Source: Ustilaginoidea virens
Taxonomy: Eukaryota; Ascomycota; Sordariomycetes; Hypocreales; Clavicipitaceae
Length of the DNA stretch: 64,000 nucleotides
NCBI RefSeq assembly: GCF_000687475.1
Contig: NC_057322.1
Span: 1 to 64,000 of the forward strand
Direction: 5' to 3'
Notes under the pieces: model-generated
What the model was told of the DNA's origin: nothing
The model's database searches: none
What the model saw: only the letters and a program-made list of their open reading frames with translations
In this document: piece by piece, positions 33,312-47,456 of the stretch
How the letters are laid out: every line of letters starts with the position of its first letter
Position numbering within the stretch: the stretch's first letter is position 1
Translations under genes and position numbers: made by a program

Positions 33312-33751
33312 TTTGATGTGCACGCCTTTAGGGTAATATTATATATACTAATAGCGCGTCTGCCTGTGTTTAGAGTAAGGTCACGTATATTGCTTGCGCG
33401 CCTTTTGCTGTATGCCCTGTATGCCTTTAGAGTGAGGTCATGTGTATTGCTTGCGCGCCTTTTGCTGTATACACTGCATGCCTTTAGAGTGAGGTCACGT
33501 GTATTGCTTGCGCGCCTTTTGCTGTATGCACTGCATGCCTTTAGAGTGAGGTCATGTGTATTGCTTGCGCGCCTTTTGCTGTATGCCCTGCATGCCTTTA
33601 GAGTGAGGTCATGTGTATTGCTTGCGCGCCTTTTGCTGTATGCATTGTATGCCTTTAGAGTGAGGTTACGTGTATTGCTTGCGCGCCTTTTGCCGAATCC
33701 CCTGCCAGCCTTTACAGTAAGGTGATCACGTATATTGCTTGCGCGCCTTTA
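33312..33751. repeat. 57-bp tandem array, about seven units
   Basis: CTTTAGAGTGAGGTCA(C/T)GTGTATTGC recurs with a 57-bp period (for example ATGCCTTTAG at 33421 and 33478). Because 57 is a multiple of three, a 135-codon plus frame stays open (33318-33725); it has no protein-like complexity beyond the repeat. Copy B has about four units (59455-59665). Confidence 0.92.
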
Positions 33752-35199
33752 GGATACTTTACATGCACGCGAATTTTATAGTGCATAATATGTAGTGATA
33801 CTTTAGTTAAATGTTTGCCCCTTACTTATAGAGCGGTACTTTATATACACGCCAAATTTAGCGCATACGAGCATATACTGAGTCGATTTAATATTTAGTA
33901 GGTACGTAGGTATAACACCCCTGTCGCCAGAGGATTTTCCAGATTTAGCTTAAAAAAACAACGACAGTCGGATACTTTACGTGCACGCGAGTTTAATAGT
34001 GCATAGTATGTAGTGATACTTTACTCAACTGGTTGCCCCAGGGAGCAAATGGTTGCCCCTTATTGTAGAGCGGTACTTTATGTGCACGCGAAATTTAGCG
34101 CATATAAGCATGTACTGAGTCGATTTAATATTTGGTAGGTACGTAAGTATAACACCCCTGTCGCCAGAGGATTTTCCAGATTTAGCTTAAAAAAACAACG
34201 ATAGTCGGATACTTTACGTGCACGCGAGTTTAATAGTGCATAGTATGTAGTAATACTTTACTCAACTGGTTGCCCTAGGGAGCAAATGGTTGCCCCTCAT
34301 TGTAGAGCGGTACTTTATGTGCACGCGAAATTTAGCGTATATAAGCATATACTGAGTCGATTTAATATTTGGTAGGTACGTAGGTATAATACCCCTGTCG
34401 CCAGAGGATTTTCCAGATTTGGCTTAAAAAAACAACGATAGTCGGATACTTTACGTGCACGCGAGTTTAATAGTGTATAGTATATAGTGATACTTTACTC
34501 AACTGGTTGCCCTAGGGAGCAAATGGTTGCCCCTTATTGTAGAGCGGTACTTTATGTGCACGCGAAATTTAGCGCATATGAGTATGTACTGAGTCGATTT
34601 AATATTTGGTAGGTACGTAGGTACAACACCCCTGTCGCCAGATGATTTTCTAGATTTGGCTTAAAAAAACAACGATAGTCGGATACTTTACGTGCACGCG
34701 AGTTTAATAGTGCATAGTATGTAGTGATACTTTACTCAACTGGTTGCCCTAGGGAGCAAATGGTTGCCCCTCATTGTAGAGCGGTACTTTATGTGCACGC
34801 GAAATTTAGCGCATATGAGTATGTACTGAGTCGATTTAATATTTGGTAGGTACGTAGGTATAACACCCCTGTCGCCAGATGATTTTCCAGATTTGGCTTA
34901 AAAAAACAACGATAGTCGGATACTTTACGTGCACGCGAGTTTAATAGTGCATAGTATGTAGTGATACTTTACTCAACTGGTTGCCCTAGGGAGCAAATGG
35001 TTGCCCCTCATTGTAGAGCGGTACTTTATGTGCACGCGAAATTTAGCGTATATGAGTATGTACTGAGTCGATTTAATATTTGGTAGGTACGTAGGTACAA
35101 TACCCCTGTCGCCAGATGATTTTCCAGATTTGGCTTAAAAAAACAACGATAGTCGGATACTTTACGTGCACACGAGTTTAATAGTGCATAGTATGTAGT
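33752..35199. repeat. 237-bp satellite
   Basis: GGATACTTTACGTGCACGCG begins units at 33970, 34207, 34444, 34681, 34918 and 35155, each exactly 237 bp apart; the first, from 33752, is 218 bp. Each unit also holds GCGGTACTTTATGTGCACGC, two GGTTGCCC boxes and a CAGATTTGGCTT-A7 block. B has one unit fewer. Confidence 0.97.
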
Positions 35200-35853
35200 G
35201 ATACTTTAGTCAAATAGTCACTTAAAGAGCGGTACTTTATATGCATATAGATTTTGCGTGCCTCTATAAGTATTTGCCTAGGGAAATGGTTGCCCCTTAA
35301 TTATAGAGCGGTACTTTATGTACACGCGAAAATTTGCGTGCCTCTATATATACTAATGGTTGCCTAGGCAAATGGTTACCTAGTGAAATGGTTGCCTAGG
35401 TAAATAGTTTTTTAGGTAAATGGTTGCCTAGGCAAATGGTTGCCCCTCATTTGTAGAGTGGTACTTTATGTGCACGCGAATTTTGCGTGGCTCTATATGT
35501 ACTAGTACTTTATATGAACGGTTGCCCCTCATTTGTAGAGTGGTACTTTATGTGCATGCGAATTTTGCGTGGCTCTCTATATATAAGTACTTTATGCGAA
35601 TAGTTGCCACTTAGAGCAGAGCAACCAGTTGCCCCTCAATTGTAGAGTGGTACTTTACGTGCACGCAAAAATTTGCGCGCCTCTTAATGTACTGGTACTC
35701 TATGCGACTGGTTGCCCCTCACTTGTCTGAATTAAGCCAGGAAATTTTTTTTTTAGTGGAGCGGTACTTTGCGTGCACGCGAAAATTTGCGCGCATCTGC
35801 ATGTACCGAACCTGCGACCCACTGGCCTGACCCTGCCCCCAGAAGGGACTCTG
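35200..35853. repeat. Degenerate satellite and unit end
   Basis: Irregular repeats of the GCGGTACTTTATGTGCACGCGAA box and of GGTTGCCTAGGCAAAT occur here. The last bases, CTGCGACCCACTGGCCTGAC through GGGACTCTG, form the right boundary shared by units A and B. Confidence 0.85.
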
Positions 35854-36378
35854 ATCTCTATATACTGGCATTTGCTATATAGGGGTCCTTTCCGACAGGT
35901 CTTCTTCCTAGTCTTTTTCCTATATTTTGTCTTTCTACTCCGGTATTATAGCTAATAGCTTAGGAACTCTATGCCTTATTTAAGGTCGAAGGGTTAATGT
36001 ATTGGGTTGCAAGCTATTATTAAATATATTACCTTCGTATTATAGTATATTAATAGCATGCGATAGCCTATTACTAGGAGTTTCCTAATTATCTAATACC
36101 TCTATCTCCTTTATCGCTTAAGCTAGGAGCTATATACGCTAAGATAACGCATTATTATAGTTATCTACTTCTAAGACTAGCATAATATATATATCGATCT
36201 GCCTGCTTAGTATCGTTTGCGCGATATACTGCCTTAAAGGCTGCTGCTAGTCCTACTAGCTCGGCGACTTTTAAGCGTATCTTATAAGTCGAATTATAGT
36301 CCTCTTAATGCTTTAGCGGGTTTTATGCACTATCTTATTATAGTCTATCTAGCTTACTAATTAGTAGGTTAGTCGCAT
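35854..36378 (-). pseudogene. SNF2 gene, 5' fragment only (copy B)
   Basis: It matches 9587-10111. The ATG at 36376-36378 is kept, but the frame is cut at about codon 175 by the unit boundary, well before the ATPase motifs. This shows that unit B lost the telomere-side part of the gene before or while the next copy was joined. Confidence 0.85.
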
Positions 36379-37833
36379 AAAGGGCGGTTTAGACCTATAG
36401 GTCCGAACTTAAGCCCTCCTCTTCTATATAGAGTTTTACCTTTTTTTCGTTCTTTTATTTTATATAGCAAATTAATAGTATATAAAAAAACTAGTAAGTT
36501 AAAAAATATAAAAGATAACTAAATCGATTAGTCGGCCGTTATAATATAGATAGGTACTTCTAAAATAATACGAAAAGACCGGGCATAATCTAGGAATAGC
36601 GGTTTGGACTTATAGGTCCTAAAAAAGGTCGATTTATAGGATATAAAGAAGAAAAAGGAAAAAAAAAAGGTCGGTATAAGAAAAAAAGTTTTATAGACCT
36701 ATAGGCGGTAAAGCAATAGAGCGGCAGAACGGACTTATATAATAATTAATTTTCGGACTTATAGGTCCTAATGCTGTAATATGCGTATCCTTATTCTCCT
36801 TCTAGGAGCTATTAGGTATATAGTTATAATAGATATTGCCTATTTAAGCAGTATTAGTAGTAGTATAGGCGGCGGGTAACGGTATTAGTAAGTAGAACCC
36901 GCACTTACCTACCTATACTATAATACCTTTTTTCTATCCTACTAGCTAGCCAGGACCTACTATACTAGATATATAGCCTCCGGCTCTCCGCATTATAGGC
37001 CTGGCCTAGCGCAGTCTCTACCGTGCATCGCTATATCTATATTATCTAGCGCCTTACTACTAGGTCCTTTAGGGGCAAAGGTAAGAGAGGGTTTAGCGGT
37101 TCGCCTCAATATACTAGGTATTAACTCGCAATAGGGTAGGTAGGTAGCAAATGCTCTATATAAGCCTACTCTCCTATAGGAAGACGTGCTAAAGTACAGC
37201 CTAGCTCGACCCACTTTTCGCATTATAATGCGTTCGTGCCGTTTTAGCCTAATAGGGGGGGGGGGGTTTCACACATTATATATATAATAATATATATAAC
37301 CGTTACCTAATAGTCACCTTCTACCTTCCATTAGGAAGGTAGGTATATATAGGGTTTCTATAGGCCGGTTAGGACCTATAGGTCTTAGCGGCCCTTATTG
37401 CGAGCCAAGCTGCCCCCCCTATACGATAAGCGCAAGGTTATAGCCGTAGCCGTATACATACTATATATAAATATAAGTGGCCTTTATCTTACTACCTACC
37501 TTATATAACTAGAGTCTAGCGCTATACTTTACTACTTAATACTTTATCCTCCCTAGCTTACCCTTTTCCCTCCTTTCTATTATTAGGCTTAGCGCTCTTA
37601 TTATATAGGGTTAAGACCTATAGGTCTAAAGGGCCCTCGGTAGGCTATCTGCCTCCACTAGTAAAAGGGTCGCTATTACTTATAATAAGGTCGATAGGTA
37701 TTCTTAGCAGGGGGAAATAGTAGATTAGCTACTATAATCCTTACCCCTATGTAAGTAGGGTATCCCTATATAAAAAAGCGGGGGAGGGGCCAGAAGCCGC
37801 GACGCTATTAGTAGAGAGGGCAGTAGCTAGCAA
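36379..37833. other. Copy B intergenic region
   Basis: Counterpart of 10112-11566. All five palindromes have the TATA core. The poly-G tract is kept (about 37254-37266). Confidence 0.7.
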
Positions 37834-39032
37834 CAAAAGAAGAAACACCTATATATTAGCGCTTGGTAAAAGGGCAATATAATAGCGATACTATCGGCAT
37901 AAAAGCTATCGTCCTAATCCTACTTTAAAGTACCTATGCCTTTAGGTTTTAACTTGTAGGGCTTATAGTAGATAGCATTAAAATATAGATAGGTAAGCGT
38001 ATCGAATATAGCCTGCTAAGAGTAGGTTTTTCGTAAGTAATATAGGCTTATATCTCCTAAGCTCTAGAGGGCCACCTCTACCTTATAGATCTAGTTAGCT
38101 ATTTTAAATATCTTTATCTCTTCGGTCGCCTTTTACTTATATAAGCCGGTAAAGGTCTTAAAGGGCCTATAGGTAAAAAGTCGATATTAATTAGTATGGT
38201 CTGCATAATAGCAATAGAATATAGTAGCGATAGCTTCTACTATATTCGCCTCGTCCTAGCTAGGCTAAAAGGGGAGCAGCTTAAAGAGGCAAGATATATA
38301 TATAAGTAGTATTAGTTGCTAAAACTGCATTAAGTCTAGGTCTTACGGGTCGATAAAATGCTGTAGAAAGGCTGCATTTAATTAGTCGAGTAAGATAAAG
38401 TCAGGATTAAGACCCGGCCTATAGTATAATATAGCGAGCAATAGGTTAGCTTATATTAGGGTCCGCCTATCCAGATAGGCATCTTCTTATATACGCTTGC
38501 CCCCCTACTAAAACTACGTAAGGCTAATAAATAGCAGGGGGGCATCGGCAGTACTAATTAGCGCCCCTAACCAGCGCATAGTATACGCGAGGCTACTTAA
38601 GTGGTTATAGGTTAAATCTAGTATTAGCGCGGCCACTAGCTCCTTATCGCGGCTGTAGTAGATAAACCACCTTTCGATAGCGCAAATAGCTTCCGGGAGC
38701 TGCTATACTAAGCCTAATATTTACGTATAGTCCCTAGCCGGGTTTGGCGGGCTCGCCGGAGTATATGCGTCCTAGGCCTCTAGCTAGCTATCTGCCTCTA
38801 TAGCGGTCGGTTAGCTTTATATTATAGCCCTAAAGGGGGTAAAGGTTATATCGTTAGGGGCGGTATCGGGGGGGGAGTTAGCGGGTAATAGGCAGGCTGA
38901 TATAGTAGTATAGTATAGGGCAGGGTAAGGCAGCCTAGTTAGGCGTTCGCATTTGTATTTGCGTTTGTATTCTAAAGGAGGGTCTATAGGTTTTAGGCTG
39001 CTATCCTAGCGGCTCCTCTTAAGGCGGGGCAT
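37834..39032 (-). pseudogene. Unknown 412-codon gene, copy B
   Basis: Counterpart of 11567-12802 with its ATG kept at 39030-39032. It has more stops, and its Arg-Glu hexamer array is shortened. Confidence 0.65.
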
Positions 39033-39297
39033 AATAAGGCATAAGGGGGGAGGGGGGGGGGAGAGGGGGAAAAGACGGCTATACTTCTGCCTTACTGGGG
39101 AAGATAGAGGAAAAAGATAGATAGGGCTAGCTAGCTAGTAGTATAGTCTATAGCTAGGATCGGATAAGAGGGCGGCAGATATAGAAAATAACCTAGCGTA
39201 TCGCATAATGCAGCGTATATATAGACACCTAGCCTTTTCGCACTAGTATCTAGTGCTATATTTGCCTACTTATAGCCTCGGATGGCCCCCTAAGGCG

Positions 39298-42200
39298 TTA
39301 ATAGTAGTTACCTATTAGACCCCCTATTTATACCTCGGATCGAATATAATTAGGATATATAGGTCCTAAAGGGGGCTTTTAGCCCTCTTTACCGCCTAAT
39401 TATATATTAGACTAAGTATCGCTTTTACTTATAGTCCTATCGGTTGACTCGGCTTTTAATTTATCTAATTTAATTAGCGCACTAATTTCTTCCTATAGTA
39501 GCTCCCTTTACTCTAGGAAGGCTATTATATCCCTAATACTATTGCCCTGGCTATACTCTTTATTAAATTTATTCCTAAGGGTCTCGGCGGTATTTAGCTC
39601 GGCGGGGGGGTATTATATAGGCTAGAAGGCGGGTCGCAATAGGCTATCTATAAAAATATTATCGTCGCCTTCTTTAGGCCTAAGGTCGGAAGATAAGCAG
39701 AGGCATAGGGTATATAAATAGTAGAATAGCGCTTCTATAGCATACTTATCGGCTAGGCGATATAAGGCGATTATATACCTAATATACTCTATAGTAAGGA
39801 ATTAGGCTACTACGGCTAAATGCCGCCGAATCGACCATACCAACTCCCTATAGGGCATAAATATAGCCGGCTAGCTATTATAGACCTCGCTATACTTAGC
39901 GACGGTAGCTTGCGGAACCTCGCGCATTATATTAAAATTGCTGGCGGCGTATAGGGACTAAGCTTTACGTTTTCGGTCGAACCTCTGCCTATAGGGCAGG
40001 GGGGCCGGCGTATTTATACCGAGCTATAGATTAATACCATCTAGGTCTTAGATGTTAGTAAATATATCGTATAGGCGCTGCGCGTAGTAGGCAAGCGCTA
40101 CAATAGCTTAAATTATCGTAGGTCGCTTTATATCGTAGGGCTAGGCAGCACGTAGGATAGGCAATACCCGACGCCACTACCGTAGCTGCATAAGCGTTAT
40201 AAAGTGCTAATAGTTATTGCGGTAGTGCTATCGCTGCCTATCGTTATGGCCGGACTTAAGGCCGCAGCTATTAGTATATACTTATACTATAGGGGCCTAG
40301 AGCTAGATAAGGAAGAAGGATGGGATAACGCTAGCCCGCCTAGCGCGGGGGGTAGCAGCATACTACGCCAGTAGGTTATTATGGCTTGCCGGTTCTAGTA
40401 TATATCGTAGGATGCTGACCTCTTTAGAGCAGTCTAAGTTAAATATAATAAGTATATAATTGCCGATCTGCTTTTAGAAAATATTATCGAATGGGAGGGC
40501 GCCTAAGTAAGTATTCCTATAGTAGGCATCGCGTAGTATCTAGAAGAGGCTGTAGAATGTATTTATCCTTTATATCTTCTTCTCTTAGTTATAGAAGAGG
40601 GTATAATAGACGAGCTAGGACTACCTATTACTGGCCCCGCGCTTAGATAGCTACCTTAGGTATATACTGTATAGCCTAATCTCGGCCCTAGGACTATTGC
40701 TATCGCTATCGCCATTGCTATCGCTACTACCGCGGCCATTATAGCCATCGTTATAATAGCGGTCGAGTTCGGCTATAGTATAGCAAAATAGGTTCGTATA
40801 TTTATCGCGGAAATATTAGGCCTTAGTATCGCGGGAAGGGTTAGGGCAGGGCCTGCCGCTTGGCCGCCGAAAGAGAAATACTACGGCCGTTTTATTATCG
40901 CTAAAGATGGGCGGTTAATTATCCTTAAAGTAAATAGAGTATGCTTTATAGTATATAGCGGCAATATCTATAGGGAGGAGGATAGCTAGCTTAGGGTTAT
41001 CGCGGTAGTACTTGAGCAGGAGGCAGAGGGTAGGCAGACTATTATAGATATACTAAGCCTATAGGGCGCGCGCCGCCGATATCCTAAGGAAGGCATCGCT
41101 AATAGTATTAGCCACTAGTGCTGCTAAGACCTTGGGGATAATGGCAGGCTCTTCCGCATCTTTACTAAAAAGGGGCTATAGCCCCTAGGCGGCTATAGTC
41201 TAGTATTTATATAGCTTTTCTAGGAGGTAAAGGCCGTATAAACGCATTACTTTACTAACGATAAGAGCGATAACCTTACTCTCGAGCTTTTAGGCCCTCC
41301 GATTCGCCCGCCTAGCCGTAAGCATGGGGGGGTCTAATATAGAGACCTACTAGTATAGGCAGGCGGCAGCATGCATATAATACTCTACTAGGAAGCTAGT
41401 ACGGATAGGTCCTACGGTAAAGCTTTATATAACGCTCTGCGATAGCTACGTATTTATAAGCGGGTTATAGGGGATATAGTAGGTAGCCAGTATAGCGAAG
41501 GAGAGGTGCAGGTTTATCGGGTCGATTTGCCCCTTATCGAGCCAGAGGCAGCTATCGTAAAGCAGCCGGCCGAGTAGGCCGAGCCCGCGGCGGTATATAA
41601 CGATAGCCCTGCCGCTATCGCCGTAGACGTAGGTCCGCTATATATCGCGCTATATTTAGTCGTCGTAGGGTATATCGACCTTACTAGTCAGGCCTAGCTA
41701 TAGCAGCCATAGGAATAGCGACGCTATATAGTACCGCGCGATAGAGTGGCCGACTTAGGACTCGGGCGGGTCTAGCTAGGCTTTAATAAGGAAGATATTA
41801 TCAAGCGCGGCAATAAGGCGGCTAGCGTTAATAAGGACGATAGTATTAAGGTTGCGTATTGGGAGGATCTAGTAAGGGTAGTAGTAGTAATAATAAGGGT
41901 CGCCTAGTAGGGTCGCATCCTAGACGCCGCCGCTTATACGCGCGCGCAGCCGCACCTTTCCGCCTAAGGCGCCGCTAATGCGGCCGGCGGAGAAGCTGCC
42001 CTACGCATAGAGTATAGCTATAATATCGAGGCGAAAGGTGATCTCCTTTTTAGCTGTATAGCCTTAGGCATTAACCCTGCTATCGTATAGGGTCTGCAGA
42101 TAGGCCCGGTTGGCCGCCTAGGCCGCCTTAACCTTAGACCGTAGCAGTATGCCGGCCCTAATCGCCTTGCCTTAGTTATAGCCCGCGATATATATCTTAT

Positions 42201-45200
42201 CTACTACGGCCTTGGGCAGGGCGAGCATTGCTATCTTAGTGTTGGCGTAGAGCTTATAATCGCTAAATATACTGCTGAAGAGCTCCTTATATAAGTGGTA
42301 GCCTTTAGCCCGCACGATGCCTATCTTGCGGTAGAGCGGGTAGCCGGGGTGTAGGTGGGCGGCGCCCTGCCTAACGATGCCGCAAGCCTTACCTATATAG
42401 GTAGCCGCCTTACGTATACTATAAGAGTAGAAGAGGCTCCTATTTAGCTTAATATCGAGGGAGGGCTTATATAGTATCTAGTGATACTACTTTATATATA
42501 CGTGCTTCTATAGTAGCATTATACCGCTAAAGGTATTGCTATCCTTATTATTATTATTATTAATATTGCCGCTGTTTTTATAGTCGCGGTCGATCTCTAT
42601 AGCGTTATTATAAGCCTTGGCCCGCCTAGCCTGCCCGGCCTGCCTAGCCCTTTTAGCCGTATTATAGAAGCTAATATCGACTTAGGTAGACTAGGAATCG
42701 ATATAGCCTAGCTTAAAGGAGCTTAGGACGGCAGTACTAAAGCTCTCTAGCGCTAACTCTACCGTCTCGCTAATTATAATGTTTTTCGTATTATACGCCT
42801 AGAAGAGGAGCTTAAAGTGCTTAAAGTAGCAGACTATCCTGCCTAATACTAATGCGACCTTAATAGAGCCGTAGCGCCGGCAGAAATCGTACTATATATC
42901 GTCTAGGTGCTCGCCGGGAATAGTATAGCGTAGGTAGTATTAGCCGGGCCTTTCGCCCCTCTATAGCGCGGCTATATCTGCCGGCCCTATATATATAGCC
43001 CTATACCGCTCCTAGTTAGACTACGACTTGGCCTTTGCTATAGCGAATAATATAGGCATCTCCTGCGTATAGTACTGCGGTATGTGGCCGCGGATAGCCG
43101 GCAGTAGGGCGCCGTCTATAAACTCGGCCTGCCTCTAGTAGCTTAGGGTAAACGGTTGGCTGCCCTACTTACTGCCAGGCATAATATAGGCGTTTAGGAA
43201 GAGAATAAAGATAGAGAAGGTAATACCGCAAAATGCTATAGCATAGGAGCCTAGGTAGGTATAATATATCCTCCCTAGCTAGACGCTATAGGGCTAGATC
43301 ACCTGATCACTTTAGATAGATAGTATAAAGGGCGGCATAAAGGAGACGCATATATATATTGATAGCAGGACCGTAGTAAGCAATATAGCCCCTATCTAGC
43401 TGCTATTAATATCCTATATATAGCGGATCTCTATATTATATAGGCACGCAAAGGCCTTTTATATAGCCTCTAGCGAGATAGGCAGTTTCGACATCGGCCT
43501 GAAGCGTATAAGTTATAGCCGCTCTTAGTCGGCTTTAGCGCTAGCCCCTATGGCTACCTAATGAGTAGAAAACTAATAAGTAGACGATTAGAGAGGGTCG
43601 ACCGTAAGCAGCCGCGTAATAGTATTGCGGCTAAGACCGAGGGAGTCTGCTGTATTTTAGAAGTCGCTAGGGCTTAGCCTAGCGGCTCTATTGCCCTTAG
43701 GATCGTCGCTATTATTGCCGCTACTATCGCTATTATTATTCTCTTATACGCTATAGGAGCATAAGGGTTGGAATGCCTTTTAGAAGATAGTCTTATATGC
43801 TAAAGCCTACCGCTACAGGAACTTATTGCCTTTATTATCGCTATTAGTATCGCCATATTCGATCCCGCTATTACTAAGGCGCCATCTAGCTTAGTCTGCG
43901 ATTGTAAGAAGCTAATCACCCCTACTAGATAGGGGCCTAGCTAATAGATTAGGCGATAATAGCGGTATTATAGAAGGATAATATAGCGGCTCGCTATCAG
44001 TCTCCTTAAGGCTGTTATAGTATTCTAGCTATAGTAGGCTATCGTTAAAGCCCTATCCGCCGATACTATTACTGGGGCTATAATTAGTCTGGCTTTTTTT
44101 ATAGTATTTTATTAGATAGAGAAGATAGGGGTACTACTTAGTATTGCCGCCGGCATCTAATATAAAATTATTATCCGCTCTAATGCTATTGCGGCCGGTA
44201 TCTATTATAGCGTTATTATCCGCTCTAGTGCTATTATAGCTGATATCCGTTATAGTTTTATTATCCGCTCTAATGCTATTACGGCCGGTATCCGTTATTG
44301 TGTCGTTATCCGCTCTACTATCGCGGCCGGTATCTATAGCGTTATTATCCGCTCTAATACTATTATAGCTAATATCTATTATTATATCGTTATCTACTCT
44401 ACTATTGCGGCTGGTATCTATAGCGTTATCATCCGCTCTAGTGCTATTATAGCTAATATCTATTATTATGTTATTATCCGCTCTAGTACTATCGCGGCCG
44501 GTATCTATTATAGTATTGTCATCCGCTCTACTATTACGGCCAGTATTTATTACAGTATTATCATCCGCTCTACTATCGCGGCCGGTATCCGTTATAATAT
44601 CGTTATCCGCTCTAGTGCTATTATGCCCGGTATCTATTATAGTATTGTTATCCGCTCTACTATCGCAGCCAATATCCGTTATAGTATCGTCATCCGCTCT
44701 ATTATTACGGCCGGTATCTATTATAGTATTATTATCCGCTCTAATGCTATTACGCCCGGTATCTATTATAGTATCGTCATCCGCTCTACTATTACGGCCG
44801 GTATCTATTATAGTATCGTTATCCGCTTTAGTACTATCGCGCCCGGTATCCATTATAGTATCGTTATCCACTCTAGTATTATTAGCTATTAGTATATACT
44901 CTTATTCTTCGGCATCACTCTCGCTATCTAAGTTTAGTATAACCCTAGTATTATTATATAATATAGCAGGGTCGCTAGCTGCTAGGGTATACCCGCGCTC
45001 TTTAATATCGCTCTCACTATCCGAGTTTGGTATAATCCTACTATTATTATCTATTTAAGCCGAATTACTAGCTATTAGGGTATTCTAGTGCTCCTCGGTC
45101 TCGCTCTCGCTATATAAATCTGGTATAACTATAGTATCGCCTTGCGGTCTAAGTAGGGCATTAGCAGCTGCCGAGCCTATATTTTATAGGATATATAGCC

Positions 45201-45948
45201 CTTCTATCGATATAGTAAGTGACTATATATTGCCTTAGTACTGCATATAGGCCTCTTCGCGCCTAATATAACACTCTAGGGCGCCTAATGCCGAGCTTCC
45301 GGCGACCGCCATATAAGGCTCTAGTATAGGGGCGAGATAGTCAGCAATAGGGGATAGCCGGCAGAGAGGCAGGGCTATAAATGCGGCTAGGGATATAGTA
45401 CTGCGGCTACTTAAGGCCGGTCTAGCGGATAGCCTCGGTAATATCCTTTGTAGGCCGGCATATAAAGAGGCTGTAGATAGGGCTGGTAATATACTACCGC
45501 GTTAGCTTGAGGCTGGTCTGGCGTATAGCCTTAGTAATATCCTTCGCGGGTTAGCATATAGAGAGGCTATAAATAGGGCTAGCAATACGCTACTATATTA
45601 GCTCGAGGCTAGTCTAGCGGATAGCCTTGGTAATATCTTTCGCGGGCCGGCATATAGAGAGGCTATAGATAGGGCCAGCAATACGCTGCCGCATTAGCTC
45701 GAGGCTGGTCTAGCGGATAGCCTCGGTAATATCCTTTGCGGCGTGGCCTATACTAGCTATTCTTACTATAAAAGCTAATTATCCTAAATAGCTTCGTTTA
45801 AAGTATTTACTGCCCTTTACGCGCGCCACTACCGCTGCCTAGTATTCCTATACTATCGTTATATTATAGGATTAACCCGGGGGTAGCCATAAGGACGCTT
45901 AGGGGGGGTTACTTCTATAGGGCTTATAGCAAGCGCGCGGGATAATAT
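39298..45948 (-). pseudogene. Giant unknown gene, copy B
   Basis: Counterpart of 13069-19815. The start codon is ATA (45946-45948). The Asp-rich repeat (44134-44871) is still open for 245 codons while all flanking sequence is full of stops. There are four 96-bp units instead of five. Confidence 0.75.
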
Positions 45949-46638
45949 ACTTCCTAGTATAGGGTGGCAAACATATATATCCTTTTTATTTAATAAATAT
46001 AAAAGGCTGGCGCTACTACTTTCTAGAATACTAAAGGTAAGTAAGAATATATAGTAAGGTTGGTAGTTATATAGAAAGAGGGTAAAGAAAAAAAAAGTTC
46101 TATATTATTACTATATTAACCCTTACTATTACTATATAAATATACTAGAGAAGAGCTGGCTGCTTCCCCTACCCTATCTATTAGCGTAGACTAGCGTATA
46201 ATTTAGTATAGAAAAGCCGGCTGCTGCCCCTACCCTATTATTAGCGTAGACTGGCGTATGACTAGCGTATGCTCTGCATTTATTCTAATAGCTAGCCAAT
46301 AGGGGTGCGATTTATATGCCAGATTTAAATCGTATAAAAGATATAAGTTATATATACAGTCGCACGCGAGGTAGTACGTAATAAGTAGTGGTGCAGCTCT
46401 ATAGGGCTGCCTATGTACCCTATAAAAGAGCATAGGGAAAAGCGGGTTTACTATATATATAATAGTCGTAGTGATTGGGCGATTGCGATATTAATTCCAT
46501 TTAGTAATATAAGGGATATATAGCAAAGAAGGCGCTATAAGGCTACGAAGGAAAGTATAGCGTATTGCCTATGCCTCACCCTTTACCTTATTGATATAGG
46601 CCTGCTATAGTAAATAAAGTAAGGGTTATAGTATAAAA

Positions 46639-47456
46639 AAGAGCGTTTCACCTGACTATAATAGCATAGTAAATAATTTACGGCGTACTAACCTGGCCAC
46701 CTTCTTTTTACTATATAATATCTACTATAGTAAGTGGTTGGACGGCCTAGGGCGACGCATTTCGGTATAGTACTAACTTATCTCTCTATTATATTTACTA
46801 TTTTATAGCACGCCTTACTAGCATGTTATTAAAATCCGACCGCTTTCTATTTAGGCAGCAGTATAAGGCATTAGCGCGCCGCCCCTAGCGCTGCCACTAA
46901 TAGTCTTTATATAATACTAACCTCCTTATTAGGCTTATCCGGACCGAAAATACTTACTAGTCTAAAATTAAGGAGAAATATAGGGATATATTCGATATAC
47001 TACGTAACCAATAGGGCTTACGGGATAAAGCACGCAATCTAAAGGTAGACTTCCTATTAGGGGATTATTTATTACCCCGGTCGTTTAACTAAGTAGCTCT
47101 AGGAAAAAAAGAGATTATAAGGTTAGTTGACTATAGCAAGAATCCTAATAGGTCGGAAAACGATATCGATTTAAATAGAAAACCTACTAATACCTTATAC
47201 TAGTCGCCTTTAGCTCTATATATAATTAATTATCTATGCCTTATAATACACGTTGCCCCAGAAAGTAAGAAGCATCTATATGCTAAGCCGCCCTAATACC
47301 TGACTTCTATACGATATTATATATAGCAAGATATACCGAAAGAAATACCCTATGCCCCTTTTATGAGTGCGCCGCTATAACTATATACGGCCTAGCTATT
47401 GTTAGTTAGAGGGGAAAAAACAGAAAAGGAAAAAGGCCGCCTTACTATTCTGGTAA
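46639..47456 (+). pseudogene. Myb/telobox-like gene, copy B
   Basis: Counterpart of 20548-21365 (offset 26,091). The LRDKARNLKVDFLL helix is still readable near 47019-47060 and was hardly changed by RIP, while surrounding Gln codons are stops. Confidence 0.65.

Larger units (their letters stand above)
9587..35853. repeat. 26,267-bp subtelomeric unit, copy A
   Basis: Sequence from 9587 onward recurs from 35854 onward in the same order and orientation; the A-to-B offset at the start is 26,267. The unit starts inside the SNF2 gene, within about codon 175, and ends with CTGCGACCCACTGGCC...GGGACTCTG at 35853. Copy A is the least mutated and keeps many more TGCA, CG and TG sites than B. Confidence 0.97.

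Noticed and set aside
33318..33725. 135-codon plus-strand ORF
   Set aside because: It exists because the 57-bp repeat is a multiple of three; the sequence is the satellite itself and unit number varies between copies.
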